Shown in pieces: positions 44,687 to 56,378 of a DNA stretch of 64,000 nucleotides; within the stretch, counting starts at the first letter, position 1; each line of letters opens with the position of its first letter. The position numbers and the translations under genes were made by a program. The notes under the pieces were generated by a model. The model ran no database searches. It had not been told where the DNA came from and saw only the letters and a list, made by a program, of their open reading frames with translations. Source of the stretch: Eustoma russellianum (Eukaryota > Streptophyta > Magnoliopsida > Gentianales > Gentianaceae); contig AP025043.1 in NCBI GenBank assembly GCA_036186865.1, forward strand, positions 32,051,236-32,115,235, in the 5' to 3' direction.

Positions 44687-45591
44687 GTGGCGCCCCGCAC
44701 CCCGGCCCTGCCGAAGTCGGTGCACCCACCGTACTTCACTAAGGAGAGTACTAGGCGTCATCCATACACGTCGTGATCCATGATAGGATTGCATGGATTT
44801 TCGTGCTTACGCGCAAACAAGTAAGCGAAACCGTGGCAGAATTTAAAACATCAAATTTAAAAGCATCACCACAACCAGTTTAAGTTTACAACCCACACCA
44901 AATGTAGCAGAAAGTGACAAACGCCAATTGTTTTCCAACTCCATTACATAACTACGTCATCTCCTTAAAGCTGGCAAGTTCGGTCTTCTAATCCTGGCCA
45001 TCCTTCAGTGCACTCACGGGTAGGGAACCCTAGGTTCGTCATCAATACACTCTACTTTGTCTCCTGTCACCTCTGGAGAGAAAAATAGGGTGAGTGACAA
45101 TGTCACCAGCAAGTATACTATAATAATCATGGGTTAAATGGAAAGTGCGAACAAGAACCGAACCCCAAAAATTTTGGTTTAGAAGCATACCTGTCCTCCG
45201 ACCAATATTCGATAGGGATCATCACTTAATGCGACAAGATCATAACTTAATTAAAATCACCACTCAAAGTAAAACATTAAGAGACTGTGACTCTTATTGA
45301 TGAATAACACAATAAGAATCATTACTTAGGGTCTACAAAATCATCACAACTTAAATCTCATATATCGCTACATGAATGTAATATGCATGCATATGTACGT
45401 GTGATGCATCGAGATAAAATGAAATATGATCTTTCATGCTTTCTTTAAAATCATCATCATCGTAAAACAACAAAGTATTCAGATCTATCTTCCCGGATTT
45501 GAGGCGGTAACTTCTCCCCTTCGAATCTATTATTCTCGGATTCGGAACGGTAACGTCATCATACTTGCCGGGTCTATTCTTTTCCGGGCCC

Positions 45592-45744
45592 GCACGGTCA
45601 TCATCATCATTCTCATCATTAGGCCTATTATTTTCCGGGCCTGCACGGTCATCATCATCATTCTCATCATTAGGCCTATTATTTTCTGGGTCTGCACGGT
45701 CATACTGTCAGATCGCTTAACCCAGATCTGGGTGGGTTCATATT
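45592..45744 (-). repeat. 51-bp tandem repeat in element D LTR
   Basis: GCACGGTC occurs at 45592, 45643 and 45694, each followed (except the last) by (ATC)n, TTCTCATCATTAGGCC and TATTATTTTC. The right LTR breaks off inside this array. Confidence 0.88.
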
Positions 45745-45935
45745 GGCCAAGTTCATACTCACACACGGTACCGGTGGGGAATCATAAAATCATCCTTTGA
45801 AAACGCTTTTCATCTTTCTTTCTCATAAAAAGACATGCTGTAAATCATGTACGTGACGATGATGCAATGCATGACATGTAACGTGCAAACGACGGCATAA
45901 TGCATGACGTAAACGAATAGACACGGTTCGTTGCC

Positions 45936-46069
45936 ATGCTGGAAATTTCCAGCTTGGTAGCGTCTACTTCTCCTTAGGATTTTCCTACTAAAAGGCACGT
46001 TTATGCTGGAAATTTCCACCTTGGTAGCGTCTACTTCTCCTTAGGATTTTCCTACTAAAAGGCACGTTT
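45936..46069 (-). repeat. 67-bp tandem duplication in element D LTR
   Basis: 45936-46002 and 46003-46069 are nearly identical (ATGCTGGAAATTTCCA ... AAAGGCACGTTT), differing at one base near CAGCTTGG/CACCTTGG. Each copy includes the palindrome GGAAATTTCC. Confidence 0.9.
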
Positions 46070-48457
46070 AGACCCATTGGTTCACATGTTCTTCTCCGTA
46101 AATGTCATAAGTGAACGCCATGCATGCGTTGCGGAATTATGATGTCGATAAGGGACTCGTTTTCTCTTTTCATGGAACGGTGTAACCTGAATTCTGGAAT
46201 GACCATATTTTATTATAAAATTTATTGTGACCAATCCTTTATTCTTTTTCTGGGAGTTCCAACTCTCCATCTTAATAAACTCATTGGGCTAGCATCCTGT
46301 CAAAATTTAGCCCAATTACAATTTCCTAAGGCCCTTTTCCAGATCATGCAACTTGTTACACAAATTTTGTCCTTCCAGCATATTTCAGTTTGACCCGTTT
46401 TACTAGAAAATTAATTAAAAATAAACCACAACTTATTTTGACAAAATTCAAACTGCCACCCTTTCTTTATTCATGAGGTTAGTATCATGCCGAAAATTAG
46501 TGGATTTGCACACCTCTAAGGCCCACTTTTAGACTCCCAAACACGCTACTTACATTCTGTCCAGTACAACTTTTTCCAGCAAGACCAATCTCAGTAGGAA
46601 ATTCATTAAACATAAACCGTGGCTCTTTTTAAGGTGATTCCAACTCTCGCATCTAACATACTCATAAAAATAATAGCATACCAAAAATCAATGGGTTTGA
46701 GGGTTCTTAAGGCCCCTTTGCTGGTCTCACATTACAGTCCAAATTCCAGTCTAGCTCCAGAAATTTTTCTAATGATCATATATTCTTCCTAAATGTCCTT
46801 AGCTTACATTTTGTCACCAACAATTAGCCACTATTTTGGGGATGAACACACGCACCCTTCACCAACAGCCACATTCTTCGGTGCATGCGAGAAAATGATA
46901 TAACCAAGAGCATATTAAACTTAACACGCAACAAGATCAAAGTTTGTCTCCATTTCATTACTAAGTTGACATTTTTCATGTAAAACCACTCATGTCTCCC
47001 TTGGCCCTTCCACCGTGAGCCTTTCTTCATGAAAGAAAGAATCTTTAACACATCCAGCCTAGATTAGCACATAAATATGCATATAATCCCCAAAGAACAC
47101 ATCTTTGGAACAAAATCTCACTCCTACACACCCAAAATGACTTAGGCCGAAAGTTGTGGGCATTCAACTTGTTATTTACAACTATGATTAGATCTTAAGT
47201 ATAACTTGCCATTCATGCACACACTTTCACATCTAAACCATAAAGAGTATAGTGTACTTGCCTTTGAAGCCCTTGAATTGGGTTGGTTGACACAAGAAGC
47301 ACTCCCCCTTTTCTTTTCCTATCACACATGGCATAGCTCCTTGGTTAGCCATTCTCTAGATTAAGTGCTATATTCTAGGAAAAGGGTGAAGGATTTACCA
47401 TTTGCATCTTGAAGGGTTTGAGAATGATCCACTTTTGCTAAGACACACTCCTTCTTCTATCACCTTGAGGCTTCCTTCTAGTGCCGTGATAGTCACGGTT
47501 TTCTTCAAAGAAAAGAAGGCTTGTAAGCTTCAATCCTCTAAGATGTATCTTATTAGCAACTATGGAGAGTGATCTTACCTAGGCAAATCTTGAGTTGGGG
47601 AAACTCTTGGCCTTCTTTTGTTCAAGGCTTCACCTGATTCTTAGATGGGAGGGATGGTAGGTTGAAAGCCACTTCTTTGTTTGTGGGGAATTAAGGAGGC
47701 TTGGTTGATAGAAGAGCTATTACTCCTCTTCTTGGAATAATGCAGCCGGCGGCTGCTCATGGGGAAGGGGAAAAACTTTCTCCAATATAATAAAATAAGA
47801 AGAGGCTCCTTACCTTCCAACCATATTTTCCACTTAAGGGTTCTTGATCAATTGTAGGTTGAGATCACTTATTCCTAAAGCCTTAAGGCCGAAACATGCC
47901 CACATACATTCCATATATATGTTTTCCTCAATAATGCCCCTATATGTATTTATCTCTTATTTATTCCGAAATTCTTTCATAAATCCCCTATGTTGTACCC
48001 TTTTTGTATATACCGTATAACCTACCTAATCTCTTATAATTCTTATCCCTAGATGTGTGGCTATATATATTTTCCTATGTATGTATGTGTATACATATTT
48101 ATATGTACGTTCCCATGCATGTACATATATATCTATATTTCTTATTTCTTCTTTTTTTTGAATGAGTCATAATCCCCAAAAATATTCTCTATTTCCTATG
48201 ACACTAACTATATGCGCGTACCCGCACATATAATATACTTCTATGAAATTTATCCTATTGCCGTTCGTATACGCCTTGAGTCGTATTCGTGTATACACAT
48301 ACACTAATATGCCTATCCTCATACTATTCATAATCTGTCCATATCTTAGACCTTATTATTGCATCTTAGTTATGCTTAGGTCTCTGGAACTCATGAAATT
48401 ACATGGTAACTTTTACTTATAGGATTCCCATACACATACTCGTATCTATCTATGCAT

Positions 48458-48496
48458 TCACCTTCCACTTTCACCTTCCACTTTCACCTTCCACTT
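48458..48496 (+). repeat. 13-bp tandem repeat at the LINE-2 5' junction
   Basis: TCACCTTCCACTT at 48458-48470, 48471-48483 and 48484-48496, and again inside LINE-2 at 48530-48542. Confidence 0.88.
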
Positions 48497-48507
48497 TCTT
48501 AGTTATG

Positions 48508-49485
48508 CTTTCTTAGGGGCAATAGCATTTCACCTTCCACTTTCTTCACCAGCCGATGCAGAGTTTCAAGCAGCATATCTCAGTTACCTATACTTTGCTA
48601 CGCATTAGGGTCATATGGATATTGAGGTGGATGCGCAGGGAGTCATTTCAATGATACTTAACCCAAGTCATCAACACTCTTCTGTCTTCAGAAATCTATT
48701 AATTTCGACGGCTTCAGAGATAACATACACACCTAGGGAGGCAAATCAACCAGCTCACTTTCTAGCACAACATGGTCAGGCTCATCAACACCTTACAATA
48801 TTCACCACAGTAGCTGCACTTCCGCCGCTAGTTCGAGCTAGCTATCATGCTGAAAATACCCCACATATTAGGCATGGATACAGCTCTTGATCAGTGTTGT
48901 TGCCCATATCAATAGATATGGCCAACGCGGGTACGCATTATTCTTCACATTACACTCCTACATTGCGTCATATTTCTTGCACAACCAACTTGTCATATAA
49001 TCTCGTTACCCATATCAGTGAATATGGGTAACCAGGGTAATTTTTGCATTGCTGAATTTGCTGATTTTTGTTTCAACTCCCATGCTATTGCTGCTGCATC
49101 TTATAGCTTTTATCATTTTACTAATCCTATGCTGTGTTTGTGCATGGAATCTGGGGTGCAACAACAACAATGGAGCTACATATTTTGGTGGATCAAGCAA
49201 AGCGATCGCGTTCCACACTTTCAACTTTCGGACTCTCCAAAGATATCTTTTTTATGCTCATGTAATAACACCAATCATATAAATATGTACGCTTTTTCCT
49301 TCGCCAAGGTTTTATCCACAAGGGTGGTTTTACTTGGCAAAGTTTTAATGCGGCATATCATATATGATTGGAGACTTCAAATTATATGTTCGTTATATTT
49401 TCATTTTGCCTTCATTGACAAACATTGCAATATGATTTCCCTCCACCATAAGTGAGGCATAATAAAATGTATCCTTTCTGGAAAT
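48508..49485 (+). mobile_element. LINE-2: 3' fragment of the LINE-1 family
   Basis: Homologous to the last ~950 bases of LINE-1 in sense orientation: the end of the RNase H domain (48615-48890, VDAQGVISMI and TPREANQPAHFLAQHGQ), both 3' UTR stem-loops, and the terminal CATAAGTGAGGCATAATAAAA. It is 5'-truncated inside RNase H. Its 5' junction is preceded by three copies of a 13-base word also found within it at 48530-48542. Inserted in the element D 3' LTR. Confidence 0.9.
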
Positions 49486-50100
49486 ATATATATATATATA
49501 TACCCCCAGGCTTACACGAGTGTGTAGTGCCACTTATTCTCTGCCGAGTTAAATCTGCCAGATCTTTCAGATTTATAAAATTTATGGCCAAAGTTCTTTA
49601 GGTCTTACCTCTAGACGATACTTCAATGGCCGTATTGGGGATGGAAGAAGAGAGTTGTCAATTTTGCTAAGGCTTACTTAGACCCATCTTCTGGAGTTTG
49701 TAAACGGACCTTATTCTTAGGGTTTCCTTGCTCACATTCCCTATGGGCCATAATCCCTCAGCCCTTTTTATTACCCGATGGCCCATCTTGTGGTGTGTAT
49801 GTATTTCTAGGTATATGCCCATACCATATGTGTATGGGCATGCTATAAAATCTGAATTCTCATTAAAGTTACCCAAAAATACTTCTTTCATTAGTTCTCA
49901 ATTCTCAGGTCATCAACTGAACACTTATATGTAAATTTCAATCAGCCCTCTTGTTTCAGGTTTTGCACTTGGGATATGCTAATTACCTTAAATTCTATAT
50001 AATCATAGATAAGCCGGTGATGTCTTCTTTTTGAGGTCTCCTTATCCTATCGTGCTTCTCTTCCTTCCTTAGTTGCTATGTTAGTTTGGAGCGGGGTACA

Positions 50101-50117
50101 ACAGTCTCCCTCCTTAA
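50101..50117 (-). other. Element D polypurine tract
   Basis: On the minus strand reads AAGGAGGGAGACTGT next to the LTR start TGTACCCCGC, the same LTR start as element C (TGTACCCC). Confidence 0.85.
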
Positions 50118-50489
50118 AATAAGTTTTGTCCTCGAAACTGGAGGGTGTGTGCCTAAGTCCCCATGCTTCCCTTTGGTCCCTTAGCATCTTTTAGTTATTA
50201 CTCTATCCATTTATTACTGTCTCGAGATAATCTTTTCTCGTGGTTCCCTATGACATTCCTTTAGGACTCATTCTCCTTTAGAATAAATAGACAAAGCATA
50301 AGTACTTTAGTTTGGGAATTTCACTGTACCTGTCAGTAATTTGGGTGCCTCGGGGTCCTTGGGGCCTCGCTCTTCGATTATCGTCTCTGGTCACTCTATG
50401 TGTGGTTCCACGAGGGTACATCGGCCACCTCCCACTTTCTCTTCTCATTTGTCTTTTCAACCTCCTTCGTACTTTCATCATCCGAATAT
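50118..50489 (-). other. Element D interior, gag 3' part without clear domain
   Basis: Basic, arginine-rich frames (50481-50278) that could be gag tail. No CCHC motif and no pol similarity. Confidence 0.5.
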
Positions 50490-51057
50490 CGTGCTAAACC
50501 TCATGGCAGCCTTTTACCAACTCATCGAATGTGCTTGGGTGTGCTTTGTCCAATCCTTCTTTAATTCGGGCGTTCAGTCCTCACATGAACCTCGTTATCC
50601 TCCACCGTTCATCCTCCATGATCAAGGGTACGTACCGCCCTAATGTGGTGAATTGGCGGACATACTCTGAGACCGGGGTGTTCGATCCTTGCCTCAGTGC
50701 ATCGAATTCTTCCATCCTTTCAATCACTAGTTCCTTGGAGAGGTAAGCTCCACAGAATTCTTCCAAGACCCTAGTCCAAGCTACGGGTCCGGGTAGGGAC
50801 TAGACCCTTTCTCTCCACCATTGACTGGCTTTGCCATTCAGAAAGGGACGGATAATTAGGGCCCTCATTTCGTCTGGTACCCGAGCTCGGACAAGCTGGT
50901 CCTCGACCTCGTTCAACCAGTTTTCGGCCTCCTCCAGTGTGGTCTCCCCTCCAAACCTTGGGACCTGCTGCCTTGTCATTCTCCGATAGTAGAAACCCAT
51001 ACTTCCAGGGGGTGACAACGATGATGTCCCCGCACCAATTGGTGGGGTTATCTGCAC
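50490..51057 (-). pseudogene. gag: Element D gag remnant, in-frame stops
   Basis: One minus-strand frame with stops at 50800-50802 and about 50578-50580. It reads MGFYYRRMTRQQVPRFGGETTLEEAENWLNEVEDQL, GKASQWWRERV, then VLEEFCGAYLSKELVIERMEEFDALRQGSNTPVSEYVRQFTTLGRYVPL. This is a gypsy Retrotrans_gag capsid domain similar in order to element C gag (AEKWLDEVE, NQWW). No zinc knuckle is seen downstream, and no protease. Confidence 0.85.
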
Positions 51058-51342
51058 AATGTAGCGTCTGTTTATTTGGAGTCATATCAATAATAAGGAA
51101 CTCTACTCAATTTGTACGTAACGAAAGTTCTAGGTGTCACATAAAAAATTGGATATAAGTCGGTTTCTCCTAGAGCAATCCTCAACCAGGGGCCTATCAC
51201 TGGGCCGTGCCCTAATTTGTCGGTCGAAGTCGTTCTGTTCTAAGGCCAACTCTCATCTAAGATCAATTCTTAGGTCTAAGATCAAACTTAGTCGACTATA
51301 ATCATAACTTAATTCTATATTCTGCCCGGATCTGGAGCCTTA

Positions 51343-51354
51343 GCTCTGATACCA
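51343..51354 (-). other. Element D primer binding site
   Basis: Minus strand TGGTATCAGAGC, two bases from the LTR, tRNA-iMet type. Confidence 0.92.
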
Positions 51355-51356
51355 CC

Positions 51357-52304
51357 TATGGCGCCCCGCACACCGGCCCCGCCGAAGTCGGTGCACCCGC
51401 CGTACTTCACTAAGGAGAGCACTAGGCATCATCCATACACGTCGTGATCCATGATAGGATTGCATGGATTTTCGTGCTTACGCGCAAACAAGTAAGCAAA
51501 ACCATGGCAGAATTTAAAACTTCAAATTTAAAAGCATCACCACAACCAGTTTAAGTTTACAACCCAAATCAAATGTAGCAGAAAGTGACAAACGCCAATT
51601 GTTTTCCAACTCCATTACATAACTCAGTCATCTCCTTAAAGATGGCAAGTTCGGTCTTCTAATCCTGGCCATCCTTTAGTGCACTCAGAGGTAGGGAACC
51701 CTAGGTTCATCATCAATCCACTCTACTTTGTCTCCTGCCACCTCTGGAGAGAAAAATAGGGTGAGTGACAATGTCACCAACAAGTATACTATAATAATCA
51801 TGGGTTAAATGGAAACTTTGAACAAAAACCGAACCCCAAAAATTTTGGTTTAGAAGCATACCTGCCCTCCGACCAATATTCGATAGGGATCATCACTTAA
51901 TGCGACAAGATCATAACTTAATTAAAATCACCACTCAAAGTAAAACATTAAGAGACTGTGACTCTTATTGATGAATAACACAATAAGAATCATTACTTAG
52001 GGTCTACAAAATCATCACAACTTAAATCTCATATATCGCTACATGAATGTAATATGCATGCATATGTACGTGTGATGCATCGAGATAAAATGAAATATGA
52101 TCTTTCATGCTTTCTTTAAAATCATCATCATCGTAAAACAATAGAGTATTCAGATCTATCTTCCCGGATTTGAGGCGGTAACTTCTCCCCTTCGAATCTA
52201 TTATTCCCGGATTCGGAACGGTAACGTCATCATACTTGCCGGGTCTATTCTTTTGCGGGCCCGCACGGTCATCATCATCATTCTCATCATTAGGCCTATT
52301 ATTT
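51357..52304 (-). repeat. Element D 5' LTR, truncated
   Basis: Near copy of 44687-45680. It ends within the 51-bp repeat array at about 52304, where it joins array I through a duplicated 18-base word. Confidence 0.9.
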
Positions 52305-52347
52305 TCTGTTTCGGAGTATTTTACATAGAGAAAGGGAGTATGATACC

Positions 52348-52893
52348 ATGAGACAGGAGACAGATGAATCTGTTTCGGAGTATTTTTGTCCATTCGTCAC
52401 CCTGGGCTGTCGTGTTCTTGAGATAATGGGTGATGACAGGCTAAAGACGGTCAAGTTCTGGCATGGTCTAAATCCCCAGATTCGGAATTGGTTAATTGGT
52501 ACACACCCAGCCAATCTTGAGAGACTACTGAAGGACTGTTATAGGGTAGAACCCATTGTTGCGGTACCATACCAAGAGCTTAGGAATAGAAGACTTTGGA
52601 GTGACATAGACGATCGAACCGAGAGATGGGGTCTGTACCTTCAGCAGGCTGGCAGACGACCTCACCAGCAGACATCCAGCTGGTATCGATCTCAACGATG
52701 GAGGACAGCAACAACGATTCTGATATGCCAAAGGTGCCAGAGACAACATACAGGTGATTGCCACATGGGGACTGATGTGTGTCTTCGATGCGACAAGACT
52801 GAGCACGTGAATAAAAACTGCACAAGAAGACAAAGAGATTCACTAAGAAGGGAGCAGAAAGAAGGACCATCCCAGACCAATGCCCTGTTATGA
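52348..52893 (+). pseudogene. gag: Array I unit 1 gag C-terminal half
   Basis: 181 aa open frame: SVSEYFCPFVTLGCRVLEIMGDDRLKTVKFWHGLNPQIRNWLIGTHPANLERL is the end of the gypsy capsid domain. Then comes an arginine/glutamine-rich linker and a CCHC knuckle CLRCDKTEHVNKNC with spacing C-2-C-4-H-4-C kept, although the glycine before histidine is glutamate. The N-terminal half is missing at the junction with element D. The first ATG is internal to the domain and not a true start. Confidence 0.87.
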
Positions 52894-53306
52894 ACTGCTA
52901 GATACCGATAATCTGGAAGCCGGATATTAAAACAGGCATGGAAAAGTTCATAAATTATTTGGATTATTACTTTCAAGGTTGGAATTTGGATTCAGCTAGG
53001 AGTAGTTAAGATGATCACACCTGAAAGCTTAATTGCTCGCAATAGCACTAGAAAAGTATGGAGGACAATCAACCGTAAGCATGCAATGTAATAACCCTCC
53101 GAAGGCCAGACGATGCTTCAATAGCTCAATTATACAAGAATTTGAAATGTAGGGCCACTAAGTTATGATTCTAGAAAAGCGTGTCTGAATGTTGGATCGG
53201 GGTATTGAAGGAGGTTCGAAACATGTGTTAAGGATGGAATCAATTGGGTAATCCTAAGTGATTAATTACGACCAAATTAACAATTTTCGAGGACAAAACT
53301 TATTAT
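52894..53306 (+). other. Array I unit 1, gag to polypurine tract
   Basis: Non-coding 3' interior also present in unit 2 (57133-57545) with few differences. No pol sequence. Confidence 0.75.
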
Positions 53307-53318
53307 AAGGGGGAAGGA
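53307..53318 (+). other. Array I unit 1 polypurine tract
   Basis: AAGGGGGAAGGA, followed by the LTR1 start TGTTACGACC at 53320. Confidence 0.88.
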
Positions 53319-53319
53319 A

Positions 53320-56014
53320 TGTTACGACCCGCACTTCCGGGCAAGTTGGGATAACCAAATGAAGAAAATTACGCCAGAACCCGAAATGCGATCGTTGCGC
53401 CGTGCAATGCGGTTGAGATAAACTTTCGTCTGACACCAAAACAAGTGAACCACAACCCTAGACGGTGCAATGCTTAAACAATTAATTTGATAATTACACA
53501 ATTAGGATACAAAAGAATCTTACAATTAAATAAATACAAAAGGAAACTAAGACATAAGAAAATAGAAAAATGGTAAATTTGCTGCTCGAACCCTTGCTTC
53601 TTCCATTTTCTTAGCTCACCCATTCAATCACCCTTACACCAAAGTTGTATTTCCCTTACACCTCTATTACCTTTTCTCTTCCTAACCATACATAAAGAAA
53701 AGAATTCCTTCTCTCTTTTATTCCCCAACTCACCCACGGTTACTTTGCATAGGAAAGAAGAAGATTTTCCTTTTTATCTTTCCATCACATCAAATAGTCT
53801 CCTAACCAAGATAAGATAAAAATCCTCCCATCCCCATTCCACATTATCTCTGTCATAGGGAAGTAAAAGACCAAGAAATTGTCCGTTACACTCTCTCTTC
53901 CATCTTTACCCACTTACACACTCCAAATGCCGACCACTCAAATTGCATGCAATTTGACTTTTTTCTCTCTTAAACTCATGTTCTTTCTATTTCCAATACA
54001 AGACACAACATGAAAATCTTCCCCCACCCATCTCTCCAAGCCCCATCCAAGACCAACAACACTTCATTTATTCCATATTCTCACTTTATTTGCACCAGTT
54101 TCCTCTCTCAATCTTCAAGCATTTCTTCGATCCGCTTCTCTCTCTCCACAAACAACCATTCTTCCTCTTCAAACTCCCTTCCAATCGAGAGCTACACTCA
54201 AGCCAAAGGAAGAAAACTTCTACCAAATTCAAGAACAAATCAAGTTCTAAATCTAAGAACCATTAAGGTAAACACATTATCTTATTTCTGAACAATTTCT
54301 TTTCATTCACTCGCCAAAGAAATTCAACTTTCTCTTCTCTTTAGGCTCCAAACCGTGAGTTTGGACAAGCAAGGAAAAGGAGGATTTTCCATCAAAAGTG
54401 AAGGACAAAAACTTGCTTGAGTAGGAACCTCTAAGGTAGGATTCAAAACCATCTTTCTACATACTTTCCACCCTCCATATATTAAAAAGATTCATCTTCT
54501 CTCTTTAACACCTCATCTAACCATGAGCTTTGCAGTGAAGGGAAAAGGAGCTCTCTTAAGTTGGAAAGTGAGACAACTTCAAGGATTACCCAAGGTGAGT
54601 TTCTTTAAGAAGTAATCTTAGGCAAATCGTAGGCATTATTTCTCAAAAATAACTCATTTTTCCTTTCATTTTGGCCATTAGGCTGTGAGCACAAAAGGAT
54701 AAAGAAAAGGAGAAATTTTCTCTATTTTAAGATCGAAATTCAAACATCAAGGCAAGTATCTCTTTCAAGTTTCTTCTTGAATGCTAGGAAATGGAGTCTT
54801 TTATATTAGAAGTTAGAGTTGGATCATGCATGCATAATAATAATTATGTAGATGTTAAGAACATAAAGAAGATGCATTTGCATGTTCACCATCTTATAAT
54901 TTTGATGACATCTCTTCCACATAAGTATGTTTATGGTTGTGGTGAAAGAAAAATATCTTGCATGTCACTTGAAGATGTTGTAGGCGTTTCTTGCATAGTT
55001 GCCAACAGGAACATTTATGTAGTCATGACTTTATCTTCATCTACAGGGTAATCGCTAATATCATGACCTTACAAATTGTTAAAATGGAAGATGTGTATAT
55101 GAACACATCCAACTTGCATACCCATAAAAAGGACCGAAATGTTTATGTGTGTAGAGGATGATTCGGCCATAGGAGTATAATGCATTGCCATTTTGATGAT
55201 ATGAAAGATTTTTGTGAAAAAGATGCATGGCTTTTCCACGACATGAGCATACTGCATGTTTACCCGTGTTAGCCTACTGGACCTAAGTTCCGACCCTTAG
55301 TAAACCAAGGATGATAGTACAATGTACGAAAGACATAGCCACAAGAAAAAGAAACAGACTACTAAGTATAAGAAAAGAAAACACAAAAGTTGTATAATAA
55401 TTGTTTCTGTTATGTACTTTTAGAGTTGCCTATTTTTATGTATTCGTGCTACAGTATCTTATCTGTTAGTACATGTTAAGTTAGCTGATGTAATTGTCCA
55501 TGTTATGATCTGCTTACGATAAGTCGACTGTTATGATTTACCTGCTTTACGTTATTTATCTGACATTACATGGCATTTCATGTTACTATTCATGTTGCAT
55601 TTAATGTACACCATGCATGATCCACATGACGAACCTAGACGGATAGACTTGTAGAGCGATTTGTTATCGCTCACCCTATCATTACCACATCGCAGGGTTA
55701 AAGCCAGTTCTGAGACATGGAAAAGATGAGCTGGAGATAGATCATCAGTGATGGATGCACAGATTAGATTATGTAGTTCTTATGTTATTTTCGAATTGTA
55801 TTTTGATATGGTACTGATGATATTTCAGATGTACTCGGGTTTAGTTATTTTGTTTTATGCATATCAGTTATGCTTTGTGCTTTTATATTGCTTCCGCGAT
55901 TTCGAAACATTATATGTCGACATGCACATGAATGTCATTGACGCTTTGAACTTCTCGTAGCAGAGTAAGGCGTGTGCACCGTGCCGAGACCCTAGTCCCG
56001 GGCAAGGCGCTATA
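53320..56014 (+). repeat. Array I LTR1 (about 2.7 kb)
   Basis: Runs from TGTTACGACCC to GGCGCTATA. It matches LTR2 at 57556-59425 and 61800-62597, and so lacks the middle ~1.67 kb of LTR2. ORFs at 54010-54291 and 54791-55051 recur in LTR2 with changes but resemble no protein. Confidence 0.88.
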
Positions 56015-56016
56015 GG

Positions 56017-56029
56017 TGATATGAGAGCC
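56017..56029 (+). other. Array I unit 2 primer binding site, mutated
   Basis: TGATATGAGAGCC differs from TGGTATCAGAGCC at two positions. Confidence 0.75.
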
Positions 56030-56378
56030 AAGGCTCTAGATCCATAGCGGACATCATAAAGTGAGCAACGACATGCAATAGGTTATGATTTTAGAAACTA
56101 GGTGACGAAATAGAATCTAAGGTATGATTGTAGAACCCAAGCCAAGATCGTAGTATCTAAGTACTTGATCTTAGACTGAGGGTAACAACCTGAGAGTACG
56201 AACCCTTAGCATGGTTTAGCAAATATATCAAGAATAACTCCATATCACAGCAGTACCGTGTAAGTAACTCAGGATCATAATAAGTGAACTGCTTTCCTTA
56301 GAATATGCATAACCCTTAAAATTTAAGGTGCCGTGTAACATATTCACTAACTGCGTTAATTTAACTATTTGAAATAGG

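Larger units (their letters stand above)
44687..50100 (-). repeat. Element D 3' LTR (about 4.4 kb without LINE-2)
   Basis: Extends from TGTGGCGCC to GCGGGGTACA before the polypurine tract. It includes a 51-bp repeat in three copies (from about 45592), a 67-bp tandem duplication (45936-46069), degenerate repeats shared with the element C LTR (46180-46800), and LINE-2. No gene is seen elsewhere in it. Confidence 0.85.
44687..52304 (-). mobile_element. Element D: gag-only Ty3/gypsy (TR-GAG-like), right LTR truncated
   Basis: Minus strand. LTRs at 44687-50100 (interrupted by LINE-2) and 51357-52304 start TGTGGCGCC/TATGGCGCC in window orientation and agree closely over the shared ~940 bases. The interior is only 1.26 kb, with polypurine tract, gag remnants and primer site but no pol. 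The LTR end block (GGTGCACC..CCGTACTTCACTAAGGAGAG) is homologous to the element C LTR end. Described TR-GAG elements have the same architecture. Left target copy would be GAAAT (44682-44686); the right one is lost. Confidence 0.88.

Noticed and set aside
50312..50643. Plus-strand ORFs of 61 and 100 aa
   Set aside because: Antisense to element D gag, whose capsid homology is on the minus strand.
54010..54291. Serine-rich 93-aa frame with signal-like start
   Set aside because: LTR sequence; the second copy at 58237 is shifted in frame and truncated, so no selection for coding.
54791..55051. 86-aa frame repeated at 59019-59279
   Set aside because: Repetition reflects the two LTR copies of array I; no family similarity, no upstream coding context.
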